From Clostridia bacterium (lineage in GTDB: Bacteria; Bacillota; Clostridia; Oscillospirales; Acutalibacteraceae), in assembly GCA_017625095.1 (NCBI GenBank), contig JAGALQ010000024.1:186001-250000 (forward strand): DNA of 64,000 nucleotides, written 5' to 3'. The first letter of the stretch is position 1; each line of letters starts with the position of its first letter. Shown here in pieces: positions 1-9,072 of the stretch. The notes beneath the pieces are model-generated. The model was not told the origin of the DNA. It worked only from the letters and a program-made list of their open reading frames with translations, and made no database searches. The position numbers were made by a program, and so were the translations under genes.

Positions 1-207
1 CTCAACTGTCAGCAACGCTGTCATAATCTTTGTTGTGCTCGCCATAGAACGCTTTTCATAAGCGTTCTTTTCGAACGCAATTTCACCTGTATCCGCAACC
101 ATAAGCACAGCGCTTTTTGCAGAAACATCAGGTGGTGCCAAAGCAGAAACGTGTAATTGAAAAACCAACAAAAAAGACAGAACAAGACAAAACCGTTTTC
201 TCATCAT
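1..207 (-). CDS. D-alanyl-D-alanine carboxypeptidase (peptidase S11), N-terminal fragment
   Basis: Only the first 69 codons lie in the window; the gene continues past position 1. It begins with a basic/hydrophobic signal peptide (residues 1-23, ending near SALA). After the sequence AVLMVADTGEIAFEKN comes the S-T-T-K active-site motif (Ser57, Lys60) of the serine penicillin-binding D,D-carboxypeptidases (DacA/DacF family). These enzymes remove the terminal D-Ala of peptidoglycan stem peptides outside the membrane. Two consecutive ATGs (207, 204) are possible starts; a GGCGGTG ribosome site lies just upstream. It follows the ytfJ-like gene by 59 bases and probably ends the long operon. Which S11 subfamily it is cannot be decided from the fragment. 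Confidence 0.85.
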   Translation of the reverse strand, partial: MMRKRFCLVLSFLLVFQLHVSALAPPDVSAKSAVLMVADTGEIAFEKNAYEKRSMASTTKIMTALLTVE

Positions 208-266
208 ATCACCGCCGACATATAACTATATAAACTATATGCGGCGGTAAAATAATGATTACAGAA

Positions 267-662
267 TTACTCTGTGACAGTCTCTCCTTTTGACTCCTTG
301 CCCTTGTTGATGAGTCCTGATACGGTATCAACAACTTCGGGAACCATACTGATAATTTTGTCAGCAGGATTATCAGCGGAAGGAACAGACTTGATTGTCA
401 CATTGCCGTTGTTAATAACAACAAATGCAACAGGTGTGATGGTGATGCCTGCACCGCCGCCACCGCCGAAGAGCTCAGCGTTGGACTTTGAGGGGAAATC
501 AGAACCACCCGAAGCAAAGCCGTATGTAACCTTTGAAACGGGAATGATTGTGATACCCTCCGCAGAAAATACGGGCTCACCAACAATTGTGCTGACATCA
601 ACAAGGTCGCGGATCTTATCTATTGCTGTACCGAGGATGCCTGATGCTGACTGATCTTTCAT
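267..662 (-). CDS. ytfJ: YtfJ/GerW family sporulation protein
   Basis: A 131-residue protein with the family pattern: the helix IDKIRDLVDVSTIVGEPV, then GITIIPVSKVTYGFASGG, a glycine run (FGGGGGAG) and a strand containing ITITPVAFVVI. Family members are made during sporulation in the forespore and are needed for normal germination in Bacillus (GerW). The biochemical activity is unknown. The start overlaps the stop of the DUF2953 gene by four bases (ATGA), so the two are translationally coupled, matching the ytfI-ytfJ pairing in other Firmicutes. The C-terminus is a short charged tail. Confidence 0.9.
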   Translation of the reverse strand: MKDQSASGILGTAIDKIRDLVDVSTIVGEPVFSAEGITIIPVSKVTYGFASGGSDFPSKSNAELFGGGGGAGITITPVAFVVINNGNVTIKSVPSADNPADKIISMVPEVVDTVSGLINKGKESKGETVTE

Positions 663-1420
663 GATTTATTTTCCTCCTTGAGATTATTCTCTTCATTTTT
701 TTCAATGCTATTCGGATTCTTCGTCGTTTTCACTGAAGTTTTATTCTGAACAGGCACTGAATTTTTATTCTTAAGCAGTTTGAAAACCACTTTAAATAAC
801 AACTTGAAAGCAAGAACTATAACAGCATTAGTAATGAATATCGGACGGAATGACATTACCACTCTGAAAACCGCTGTTTTATCTGCTTGCATAAAATTAG
901 GCTGAATATCACAGCAATAGTCTTTGACTTTGCAGGTGCTCGTTATCAGACCCATTGCAGGGAAAACATAAGAACATGTTTTTCCGTAAAGTATTGCGGT
1001 TTCGGCAGAATCACCTGCACCAACAGTGAGATAAAGCTTAAGCTCGTGAAAAACAAAATGTCTGAATATTGAACCGAACATACCGTTTATTGCCGAAACG
1101 GTATCTCTGAGAAGTTGCATAACACCCGAAAAGCCTTGATTTTTATAAAAAGAAACCAGTATGTTGTCCTTCTTCTGTTTTTCCTGCTTGTTATCTTCTT
1201 CAGGCTTTTCTTTCTTGGGTTTCTCTTTCTTTTCTTTTTTGGGCTTTTCTTCCTTTTCCTCATCACTACCGGGAAGTATCTGTTTTTTGATAAAAAGCCA
1301 TTTTACGTCAACATTGAACTGTTCGTTATATGTAAGCGAAACTGTAAATTTGATTGAGAACAATATGACTATCAGTGCTATAATAGCAAGAATTATCCAA
1401 AGTGCAATCAAATCAGTCAC
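659..1420 (-). CDS. ytfI: DUF2953 membrane protein (YtfI-like)
   Basis: A 253-residue protein with an N-terminal membrane segment (about residues 5-24). A highly charged Lys/Glu/Pro low-complexity linker follows (about 52-86, KPKKEK-type repeats), then the DUF2953 core, which includes GAGDSAETAILYGKTCSYVFP. A second hydrophobic stretch lies near 200-220, followed by a Lys/Asn-rich tail. The function is unknown. Pairing with ytfJ suggests a role in the sporulating cell envelope, which is inference from context. It lies 26 bases after scpB and overlaps ytfJ. Confidence 0.8.
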   Translation of the reverse strand: MTDLIALWIILAIIALIVILFSIKFTVSLTYNEQFNVDVKWLFIKKQILPGSDEEKEEKPKKEKKEKPKKEKPEEDNKQEKQKKDNILVSFYKNQGFSGVMQLLRDTVSAINGMFGSIFRHFVFHELKLYLTVGAGDSAETAILYGKTCSYVFPAMGLITSTCKVKDYCCDIQPNFMQADKTAVFRVVMSFRPIFITNAVIVLAFKLLFKVVFKLLKNKNSVPVQNKTSVKTTKNPNSIEKNEENNLKEENKS

Positions 1421-1446
1421 CTCAATTCATAATAGTAAAATCTTAA

Positions 1447-2115
1447 TTACTGAAAGTCTTCGTTAAAAACATCGTCATCAGCTTCGTTAACAAGGTTATC
1501 ATCAGCTGAATTCTGACTATCATCGGAAAGAACCAATGTTTCCGTGCTTTTATTCTGATTATTCGCTTCACCGGATTCAAGAGCTTTTTTAAGATCGTCC
1601 TCATTCTTTTCGGGAAGCGGAGGAAGCTCACTGAGATCCGAAACACAGAAGCACCTTAAGAAATCAGATGTAGTGCCGTAAATCAACGGTCTGCCGGGAA
1701 GTTCAAGTCTGCCCATTTCCGCGATTAGACCGCGCTGACAAAGCGTAGAAATAACACCGGAACAGTCAACACCTCTGACCTGTTCGATAAAAGATTTAGT
1801 AACAGGCTGATTATAAGCAATAACCGCAAGGACTTCAAATGCCGCAGCAGAAAGCGGTGTATTACGTTTCAGATCAAGTATTTCGCGGATGAGCGGAGCA
1901 AACTCCTGACGTGAACACATCTGAGCTTTATCGCCGAGCTTCATAACGCAAAGTCCGCTGCCGGATTCATCGAGTTTATTTGCAATATTTAAAACAATAT
2001 TCTCAACCTGGTCTTCATCACAGCCGAGTACTTCAGCAATTCTTATAATTTCGAGCGGCTCGCCTGATGCGAAAAGCATCGCTTCAACAGCCGCATTCAG
2101 TTCTTTTGCATTCAC
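1447..2115 (-). CDS. scpB: Segregation and condensation protein B
   Basis: A 222-residue kleisin-interacting subunit of the SMC-ScpAB condensin, which compacts and segregates the nucleoid. Recognisable features are the N-terminal AVEAMLFASGEPL helix, the first winged-helix domain, TPLSAAAFEVLAVIAYNQPV, and the second winged helix with RGLIAEMGRLELPGRP and YGTTSDFLR. The C-terminal about 45 residues are a disordered Asn/Asp/Ser-rich tail. The start codon overlaps the scpA stop (ATGA), the usual coupled arrangement. Confidence 0.95.
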   Translation of the reverse strand: MNAKELNAAVEAMLFASGEPLEIIRIAEVLGCDEDQVENIVLNIANKLDESGSGLCVMKLGDKAQMCSRQEFAPLIREILDLKRNTPLSAAAFEVLAVIAYNQPVTKSFIEQVRGVDCSGVISTLCQRGLIAEMGRLELPGRPLIYGTTSDFLRCFCVSDLSELPPLPEKNEDDLKKALESGEANNQNKSTETLVLSDDSQNSADDNLVNEADDDVFNEDFQ

Positions 2116-2828
2116 TGAGTTTCTCCCTCCTGTATTAATTCAACAGTTGCTGTGGTCTTTTCGCCGTCAATATATATCTGCTTTGATTTGACAAGAGATA
2201 AAATCGCGAGGAAAGTCGCTACCATTTCAGAACGTGATGTTGAACCTTCAAAAAATTGCTCAATATTGCGCTTTTCGCCAATACGAAGCTGAGATAAAAT
2301 AATGCTTACCCTTGAGCCTACCGAAACAATTTTCGAGGCAACAATCTTTGTAAATGCTTCAACAGGCGGAGGAAGCTTACGCATACTCTTACCAATAGCA
2401 GAAATATAGTGCTTAAGAAGCTCTTCAGGCGCATGAGTTCTTGTATAAGTCATATCAGCTTCAATTTTCTCGGGCGGGGTTTCGATGTAATCAAAGCCTT
2501 TTGCTATTTTGGACAATTTACCCGCCATAAGCTGACAGTCAGCGTATTCGCTGAGTTCGCCTCTCAGCTCTTCCTGAAGTTTTTCACCCTCATCATAAAC
2601 AGGAAGAAGAGAAACGGTTTTAATATATACAAGTCTTGCTGCCATTTCAAGAAATTCACTGGCTATGTCCATATTCTCAAGCTGTAAAGCACGTATATAC
2701 TCGATATACTGATCAATAAGATCGGTAATAACAACATCGTTAATGCTTACTTTATGCTTGCTGATAAGGAAAAGCAGCAAATCAAGCGGTCCTTCAAAAA
2801 CTTCGGTTTTATACTGAATTGGTTCCAA
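2112..2828 (-). CDS. scpA: Segregation and condensation protein A
   Basis: A 238-residue kleisin that bridges the SMC heads and binds ScpB. The N-terminal signature FEGPLDLLLFLISKHKV is followed by I-x-Q-Y-I-x-Y helices and EFLEMAARLVYIKTVSLLP. The C-terminal winged helix includes TFLAILSLVKSKQI. Length and domain order are normal. It is 14 bases after the M50 protease gene and coupled to scpB. Confidence 0.95.
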   Translation of the reverse strand: MEPIQYKTEVFEGPLDLLLFLISKHKVSINDVVITDLIDQYIEYIRALQLENMDIASEFLEMAARLVYIKTVSLLPVYDEGEKLQEELRGELSEYADCQLMAGKLSKIAKGFDYIETPPEKIEADMTYTRTHAPEELLKHYISAIGKSMRKLPPPVEAFTKIVASKIVSVGSRVSIILSQLRIGEKRNIEQFFEGSTSRSEMVATFLAILSLVKSKQIYIDGEKTTATVELIQEGETQ

Positions 2829-2842
2829 AAAATTCTACCCCT

Positions 2843-3616
2843 TTATATTGCGGTAATAAGTTTAAATGGTAATGTTGCCACAAAGTACAGAGCATTGTAC
2901 ACCCAACCTGACAAAATCGAGAGAGGAGTTGTTAAGATACCTGTGAAGAGAAGCACCATAATAACAATCATTATGATTCTTTCGTACTTCATAATATTAA
3001 AATAAATCTTGTCAGGAAGTATAACACTGATAATTCTCGAGCCGTCAAGAGGTGGTATCGGCAAAAGATTGAATACTGCAAGATTAATATTAATTGATGC
3101 ACAGAACCCGAAGAAAAGTGTAAGAATCTGCATAAGCAAATATAATTCAGTTCCGATGTAAAAACTTACCAATGTCACAACATTCAGAAGAATCAATGAA
3201 ATAAAAGCCATTATAAGATTAGAAATCGGTCCTGCAAAAGCAACAGCAGCCATACATCTCTTTGCATGACCTGGATCATAAACGGTATCACTGCCGTACA
3301 TATAAATATTGTCCGAAACATTATTCTTTTTCTTTTTGCGGAAATTGCGCATATTGACAGGAACAGCCTTTGCATAACCGAAGCCGCAAAGCAATGTCAT
3401 AACTGCGCCTATCGGGTCAACGTGAGCGAAAGGATATAAAGTAAGTCTACCCTTTAGTCGCGCCGTATTGTCACCGAGCTTATCGGCAATAAAAGCATGA
3501 GCAAACTCATGAATAGGTAAAACACAGATAATTACAAAAACTCTGACAAGAAGTTTCATAATTAACTCAATTGTGTTTCCGTCTCCTGTAAAAACTCTGA
3601 AAGCATCAAAAAGCAT
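2843..3616 (-). CDS. Site-2-type zinc metalloprotease, peptidase M50
   Basis: A 257-residue polytopic membrane protein of the short, PDZ-less M50 family often found next to scpA. The zinc-binding HExxH motif is PIHEFAHAF (about residues 37-44). The third-ligand region is FNLLPIPPLDGSRI (about residues 188-201). About five hydrophobic segments can be counted. The substrate is unknown; homologues cleave membrane-embedded proteins or act as site-2 proteases. It sits six bases downstream of prmC. Confidence 0.85.
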   Translation of the reverse strand: MLFDAFRVFTGDGNTIELIMKLLVRVFVIICVLPIHEFAHAFIADKLGDNTARLKGRLTLYPFAHVDPIGAVMTLLCGFGYAKAVPVNMRNFRKKKKNNVSDNIYMYGSDTVYDPGHAKRCMAAVAFAGPISNLIMAFISLILLNVVTLVSFYIGTELYLLMQILTLFFGFCASININLAVFNLLPIPPLDGSRIISVILPDKIYFNIMKYERIIMIVIMVLLFTGILTTPLSILSGWVYNALYFVATLPFKLITAI

Positions 3617-3622
3617 TTTTCA

Positions 3623-4477
3623 TTACTCCATAATTTTATCTGTTGCGGTAACGACTCGGTCGTTACCTGAAAAATCTTTAATCACATTTACTGTTTTAAA
3701 ATATTTACTGAAAATTTGTCTGACGTCGCTCCCCTGTTCTTCACCGATTTCAACAGCAACCATACCGTTAGGTTTAACACAACAAAACCATTTTTCTGCG
3801 ATTGCCCTATAAAAATCCAGACCGTCAGCACCACCGTCAAGCGCCATTTTAGGCTCGGAGAGCACTTCACGCTGAAGAGAGGAAATTACATCACGTCTGA
3901 TGTAAGGCGGGTTTGAAAGCAGAAGATCGCATTTTTTGCTGCCGAACAAATCTGCTCCGTCAAACAAATCGCCATGAACTACCGTTACGTTGTCAGCAGA
4001 GTTATGCGCTTTATTTTTCAAAAGATATATAAGTGCTTCATCAGACTTTTCGAGCACGGTAACATCTGCATCTTTAATAAGTTTTGAAATTGTAATTCCG
4101 ATACAACCGCTACCGGAGCATAAATCAAAACAAGCAATATTCTTCTTTTTTTCGGTAAATTTGAGCGCAATATCAATCAGCAATTCTGTTTCGGGGCGAG
4201 GTATCAGAACACCTTCTCCGACAAAAAAGTCAATTCCGTAAAACTCCCATTTGCCGAGAATATATTGAAGCGGCTCACCATTGAGTCGGCGTGAAGCATA
4301 AGACTCAGCTTTTAGAACTATATCATCACTTGTTTCATTATCACCGATAATTCTCAGAGCTGAATTTCTTATTCCGAGAAGATCGGCAATGATACAGTCA
4401 GCTTCAAATTCAGCATCCTCAAACGAACAGGCAACGAGTTTATCGTTAATTATTTTGCGTAAATCTTTAACCTTCAT
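3623..4477 (-). CDS. prmC: Peptide chain release factor N5-glutamine methyltransferase
   Basis: A 284-residue SAM-dependent methyltransferase that modifies the glutamine of the GGQ motif in RF1/RF2. It has the N-terminal helical substrate domain, the EPLQYILGKWEFYG motif, the SAM-binding loop DLCSGSGCIGI and the catalytic NPPY (SNPPYIRRDV). It overlaps the upstream yqhQ-like gene by 11 bases. prfA is not in the window, although prmC is commonly linked to it. Confidence 0.95.
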   Translation of the reverse strand: MKVKDLRKIINDKLVACSFEDAEFEADCIIADLLGIRNSALRIIGDNETSDDIVLKAESYASRRLNGEPLQYILGKWEFYGIDFFVGEGVLIPRPETELLIDIALKFTEKKKNIACFDLCSGSGCIGITISKLIKDADVTVLEKSDEALIYLLKNKAHNSADNVTVVHGDLFDGADLFGSKKCDLLLSNPPYIRRDVISSLQREVLSEPKMALDGGADGLDFYRAIAEKWFCCVKPNGMVAVEIGEEQGSDVRQIFSKYFKTVNVIKDFSGNDRVVTATDKIME

Positions 4478-5510
4478 CGGATTCTTCCTGCTGGGTTACG
4501 TCATCCGTTTTATTATCTTCGGTTATGTCTGCTGCCTTATCTTCTGAAGGAGGTTCAATAACAGCCTTAATTGCTGCTATACCGACCTCGATAATGTCAT
4601 CTTCAGGCTCTTTGGTTGTAATTCTCTGCATAAGAAGACCGGGTGCAGAAAGGAAACGGGTAAAGACATTGTCGTGTTTTCCTGCAATACGGATGCATTC
4701 ATAACCGATACTCATAATAAAAGGAAGCATCAGCACCTTAACAGCAATCCAGAGCCAGAGGCTTGTCTGACGAAGTTCGGGAAAAAGAACATTGATAACA
4801 GAAGAAATAACAATGCTGAGAATAAGCGTTATGAAAATAAAGCTTGTACCGCAGCGGGGATGAAATCTCTTCTGCTTGCGAACGTTTTCAACTGTGAGCT
4901 CAAGACCGTGCTCAACGCAGAAAATAGATTTATGCTCGGCACCGTGATATTTAAAGACGCGCTTAATATCACTCATCTGCGAAACGCCCCACATATACAG
5001 AATGAAAATAATCATTCGCATAAGACCTTCAATAACCGGAATATATCTGTCAAGTGAGCCGTGAGCAAGGTGTTTATTTATCAAATCGGAAGTCCATGTC
5101 GGCAGATAAAAGAAAATCAGAAAAGCAAGACCGAAGCCTAGCACCATAGCAACCAATCCGATAACGCCCATAAGCTTAGGTCCGAGATGCGCTTCAAGCC
5201 ATTTATCAAGTTTTGACATTTCTTCTTCCTTCATACCAGAAGTGTCAAAAGCAGTTTTCTCGGCTGATTCCATCATACATTTATAGCCAAAAATCATCTG
5301 CTCAACAAAGTTTATTGGACCTCTGATAAAAGGAGCTTTAAGAAACTTGAATTTATCAGTTACGGAGTGAACCTCTTTACGCGTGAGGTCAATTGATCCG
5401 TCAGGCATTCTGCAAGCCATAGCAGCACCATAAGGACCTTTCATCATAATTCCTTCAATCAGCGCTTCACCGCCGACACCGGAATACTTAATTTTTTCTT
5501 TATTACTCAT
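4467..5510 (-). CDS. yqhQ: DUF1385 membrane protein (YqhQ-like)
   Basis: A 347-residue protein when started at the ATG at 5510, which has a GAAAGGAAGG ribosome site; an in-frame TTG at 5528 lies inside that site and is disfavoured. DUF1385 features are GGEALIEGIMMKGP near the N-terminus, several membrane helices, KYHGAEHKSIFC and RFHPRCGTSF. It is usually encoded beside prmC/prfA in Firmicutes. The function is not established. The last 45 residues are an acidic tail. It overlaps the histidine kinase stop by eight bases. Confidence 0.88.
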   Translation of the reverse strand: MSNKEKIKYSGVGGEALIEGIMMKGPYGAAMACRMPDGSIDLTRKEVHSVTDKFKFLKAPFIRGPINFVEQMIFGYKCMMESAEKTAFDTSGMKEEEMSKLDKWLEAHLGPKLMGVIGLVAMVLGFGLAFLIFFYLPTWTSDLINKHLAHGSLDRYIPVIEGLMRMIIFILYMWGVSQMSDIKRVFKYHGAEHKSIFCVEHGLELTVENVRKQKRFHPRCGTSFIFITLILSIVISSVINVLFPELRQTSLWLWIAVKVLMLPFIMSIGYECIRIAGKHDNVFTRFLSAPGLLMQRITTKEPEDDIIEVGIAAIKAVIEPPSEDKAADITEDNKTDDVTQQEESDEG

Positions 5511-6972
5511 TTTGTCCCTTCCTTTCAAGACTATCTTGTCTGCTGTTTATAACGTCGGTAGTTTCAATAGGCAACGTTACGGTAACAGTTGTGCCTTCGC
5601 CTAAGACACTGTTTATCTCCATCTTACCGTCGTGGAGTTTTATAATTTCATCAGCAACTGCAAGACCTATACCCGTGCCGTGAACTGACATATTCGCACG
5701 AAAAAATTTTGCAGTAACTCTGGGAATGTTCTCAGTTGAAATCCCGCAGCCTGTATCAGTGAAGAATATTACAAGCTCATTATCACGGATTTCAGCCAGA
5801 ACAATAACCTTGCCGCCGTGTTCATTATATTTGATTGCATTATCAAGAAGATTAACAAATACCTGTCTGATTTTAGGTGCATCACCGTACATCGGCAAAG
5901 GCAGATGAGGTACATTATAAATAACTTCAAGTCCCTCTCTTACAGCCCTGTCTTTGAGTGTAAACACAGCATCGTCAAGCTCGGCAAGCACATCGATTTT
6001 TGATTTATTGAGCTGCATTTTTCCGTTTTGCATACGAGAAAAATCAAGCAGTTCTTCAACCATATCAGAAAGGCGCTGCGACTCGCTGATAATAACCGAC
6101 ATACCTTTATCTGTCGTTTCGGGATCACTGTCTCCAAGCTGCACTAATGTTTCGCCCCAGCCTTTTATAGCTGTCAACGGGGTTCGAAGTTCGTGAGATA
6201 TCGTAGAAATGAAGTCATTTTTCAGACTTTCTGTCTGATTAAGCTCATCAGCCATATTGTTGAATGTCGCGCAAAGCTGGTCGATTTCATCGTGCATACC
6301 GCTTGTATTCACCCTTGCAGTAAGGTCGCCTTTAGCAACCTTTTCGGCAGTTTCGTTAATCTGCAACACAGGACGCACAATCGATCGTATAAAGTATTGA
6401 CCTGAAGCAAAAACAAGAACAAGAACCGTTGCAGAAATAAAAAGAACAAAAAGAGCTATCAATGCAAGCGACCTGTCTATATCTTCAAGTGATGATATAT
6501 ATCTGACTGCACCTGAATATTCACCCTTAACGCTTCGAATCATCGTCGTGATTGCCATAACTTTTTCGCCGCTTGAAAGTTTACCTGTCCACTTGCCCTT
6601 ATCAGTATCCGAAATCTTAGCAAGCTCATAATCCGGCATATCCGTATCAGTAGAAATATCGAATCCGGATGTGGATATAACAGGCTTTCCGCTTTTATCA
6701 ATAACCCAGACTTCCATCAAATCTTTATCAGAAAAAGATTCAATAAAATTCACTGCACCCGAAACAAACGTTTCATCATTGCTTCCGATATATTGCGAAA
6801 AATAAGTATTGACAAGATCAGAGGCTCTTGAATCAAGAGTCATCTCAACGTAATTATAATAGTGATTGGTGATAAGAAAGAATGATAAAACCGAAAACAG
6901 AACAATAATGCCTGCGATAACACAAAAAGTTCCGAAAAACCAACGCTTTGATATACCGCTCATTCGCTTCAT
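5503..6972 (-). CDS. Sensor histidine kinase (HAMP, HisKA, HATPase_c)
   Basis: A 489-residue transmembrane kinase. TM1 is at about 15-35, an extracytoplasmic dCache/PAS-like sensor follows to about 165, then TM2 and a HAMP domain. The H-box is FISTISHELRTPLTAIKGW. The ATPase domain carries the N-box VFVNLLDNAIKYNEHGG, G1 TDTGCGIS and G2 GTGIGLAVADEI. It closely resembles WalK/PhoR-type kinases. It pairs with the response regulator 35 bases upstream. The signal is unknown, but linkage to a lipoprotein and c-di-AMP genes suggests envelope sensing (inference). A GGGGAG ribosome site precedes the start. Confidence 0.93.
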   Translation of the reverse strand: MKRMSGISKRWFFGTFCVIAGIIVLFSVLSFFLITNHYYNYVEMTLDSRASDLVNTYFSQYIGSNDETFVSGAVNFIESFSDKDLMEVWVIDKSGKPVISTSGFDISTDTDMPDYELAKISDTDKGKWTGKLSSGEKVMAITTMIRSVKGEYSGAVRYISSLEDIDRSLALIALFVLFISATVLVLVFASGQYFIRSIVRPVLQINETAEKVAKGDLTARVNTSGMHDEIDQLCATFNNMADELNQTESLKNDFISTISHELRTPLTAIKGWGETLVQLGDSDPETTDKGMSVIISESQRLSDMVEELLDFSRMQNGKMQLNKSKIDVLAELDDAVFTLKDRAVREGLEVIYNVPHLPLPMYGDAPKIRQVFVNLLDNAIKYNEHGGKVIVLAEIRDNELVIFFTDTGCGISTENIPRVTAKFFRANMSVHGTGIGLAVADEIIKLHDGKMEINSVLGEGTTVTVTLPIETTDVINSRQDSLERKGQNE

Positions 6973-7007
6973 CTGTTTTCACTCCCCACCAACTCAATCA
7001 ATTGTAA

Positions 7008-7715
7008 TTAACTAATCCATTTATAACCCATGCCCCAGACTGTAGTAAGATAAACGGGATTTGACGGAATTTCCTCAATCTTCATTCGCAGACGTCTGAT
7101 ATTTACGTCGACAACTTTATCTTCTCCGAAATAATTCTCTCCCCATACATGAGAAAGAATGTCGTTACGATCAAGGGCAACACCCTGGTTAGACAGAAAA
7201 TATTCCATTATCCGGAACTCAACCTGAGTGAGTTCAATCGGAACATTGTTTTTGGTAAGTGTCCGATTTCTGAGATTTAAAACAAATTCACCACCGGTTA
7301 AAATATAATCATTTTCTGATTTTTTTTGAGATGTATTGTTATGAACGCTGACACGTCTGTACATTGCATCAACTCTTGCCATAAGTTCCGAAGGTGAAAA
7401 AGGCTTTGTCACGTAATCATCTGCGCCTGACATAAGACCGGTAATTTTGTCCATTTCCTGGGTTTTAGCTGTCAGCATAATTATGCCGATATTGTCATCC
7501 TTTGAGCGAATCTCTTTACAGACAGCTAACCCGTCGAGCTCGGGCATCATAATATCAAGAATTGCAATATCAATTTCTTCTTCTGCTGTATTATAGGCTT
7601 CAAGAGCTTGTGCTCCGTTTTCAGCCTGAGTAACTTTATATCCGTTTCTTTTAAGATTAATGACTATAAATTCGCGAATTGCAGATTCGTCTTCTGCAAC
7701 CAGTATATGCTTCAT
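7008..7715 (-). CDS. OmpR/PhoB-family response regulator
   Basis: A 235-residue regulator with a canonical receiver: acidic pair in VAEDES, phosphoacceptor in AILDIMMPELDG, switch Thr in IIMLTAKTQ and Lys in DYVTKPF. The C-terminal winged helix contains LTQVEFRIMEYFLSNQG and VDVNIRRLRMKIE. Cognate of the kinase encoded just downstream. It begins nine bases after the lipoprotein gene. The target genes are unknown. Confidence 0.94.
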   Translation of the reverse strand: MKHILVAEDESAIREFIVINLKRNGYKVTQAENGAQALEAYNTAEEEIDIAILDIMMPELDGLAVCKEIRSKDDNIGIIMLTAKTQEMDKITGLMSGADDYVTKPFSPSELMARVDAMYRRVSVHNNTSQKKSENDYILTGGEFVLNLRNRTLTKNNVPIELTQVEFRIMEYFLSNQGVALDRNDILSHVWGENYFGEDKVVDVNIRRLRMKIEEIPSNPVYLTTVWGMGYKWIS

Positions 7716-7724
7716 CTTTTCACC

Positions 7725-9041
7725 TCAAATGTTCAATGAAAAATAATTTGAAATGTCAGCTGCTGTTATATCAGCCTGCAAGCCGATATCCGTAACAGAG
7801 CAACAATAAACAGTATCATTCTGAACCATTATCATTTCCAAACCCTCAGAATTGCTGTCATCCCAATCAGAAAAATTATGCGCAGATATTGTAAACAGCT
7901 CATCGTCGTTCTCGTTTACAAAATGCCATTTTCTTTCTACGTTTTTACTTCTTACAAACACCTTATTTTTCCAGCTCTTCGGATAATAAATTGTATAATG
8001 TTCAAGAAGATTAACAACATAATGCTCGCAAGGCACAAGTCCGTTTTTATCAGCTTTATGCCAAATCAGCAAGTAACCGAGCGAAGTATCACTGTTTAAA
8101 CTCTCAGTCATAGCTTTTTTAAGCGGAATTTCAATAACACCGTCATTATCAATATCTTTGCACAGAAGATCACTGCTGCGAAGAGTGATATCAGGATTAT
8201 CAGTATCGTTAAGCATTGAAACAAACTTTTTCGAAGTAGCGTTCCAACCAAACACCTGAGTAATACACTGACCGTCTGCAATCATTGCATCGATAAAAAA
8301 TCGTTGTGTTTCATTACCGGGCTCAATATCAGATTGTAATGATAAAAGACCGGTTATTCTTGAATCAAGTGCAGTTTCATTAATCAGGTTAACTTTATCG
8401 TTTTTATCTATGTTGATTAATCTGAGTGTTGAATTTTTAATGTCACGGGTCATATTAGAATAAGCGATAACAAGCTGTTTATTGTTGTCTGAAAAAACAT
8501 CGGCAACACTCATAAGATTATACGGTTCACTCAAGCAAGCGGAAACCTTGAGTGCATCTCCATCCAAAGCAGAGGTAAAGACGGAAAGAACCTTTTGAGA
8601 TTTATCGTCAAAAAGCAACCATGTAACCATTATCTCATCATCGTTATCATTGTTGAGATCGGCAAACTCAACTGTATAAATACCACTGCCGTTACCTGAA
8701 AAATCACCGGCAAGAAGCCATTTATCATTTTGCATTGTAAGAACACACATGCGCACTACAGAAGTATCTATATTGTTAACATAAAAAACAATTGCTTCAT
8801 CAATACCGTCACTGTTAATATCACGAAGCGTTATTGCCGAATGATTTTCGCCTGATTCCGGTGAACGGTATGATATCTGATTGCCTAAAAGTTTGTTGAT
8901 TGAACTTTTAAGTTCGCTTTCCATAGCTGTATGAGGAGGGCGCATAAGACTGTCAATTGACCTGAGTTCAAAAGAACAACCGCCAAACAAAGTGCTGATA
9001 ATGAGAACAAATGCCAGAATAACAAAAATATGTTTTCTCAA
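7725..9041 (-). CDS. Lipoprotein with repeated FG-GAP/VCBS-like Asp motifs
   Basis: A 438-residue secreted lipoprotein; the signal peptide ends in the lipobox FGGC. The body contains several calcium-loop-like segments (DINSDGIDEAIVFY, DLNNDNDDEIMVTW, DIDNDGVIEIPL). These resemble VCBS/FG-GAP propeller repeats, which suggests a beta-propeller fold exposed outside the membrane. The function is not known. It lies between the cdaAR pair and a two-component system, so it may be an accessory sensor or wall-linked factor; this is inference only. Confidence 0.7.
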   Translation of the reverse strand: MRKHIFVILAFVLIISTLFGGCSFELRSIDSLMRPPHTAMESELKSSINKLLGNQISYRSPESGENHSAITLRDINSDGIDEAIVFYVNNIDTSVVRMCVLTMQNDKWLLAGDFSGNGSGIYTVEFADLNNDNDDEIMVTWLLFDDKSQKVLSVFTSALDGDALKVSACLSEPYNLMSVADVFSDNNKQLVIAYSNMTRDIKNSTLRLINIDKNDKVNLINETALDSRITGLLSLQSDIEPGNETQRFFIDAMIADGQCITQVFGWNATSKKFVSMLNDTDNPDITLRSSDLLCKDIDNDGVIEIPLKKAMTESLNSDTSLGYLLIWHKADKNGLVPCEHYVVNLLEHYTIYYPKSWKNKVFVRSKNVERKWHFVNENDDELFTISAHNFSDWDDSNSEGLEMIMVQNDTVYCCSVTDIGLQADITAADISNYFSLNI

Positions 9042-9072
9042 GCCTCATACACCTCCCATTTCAAAAATCAGA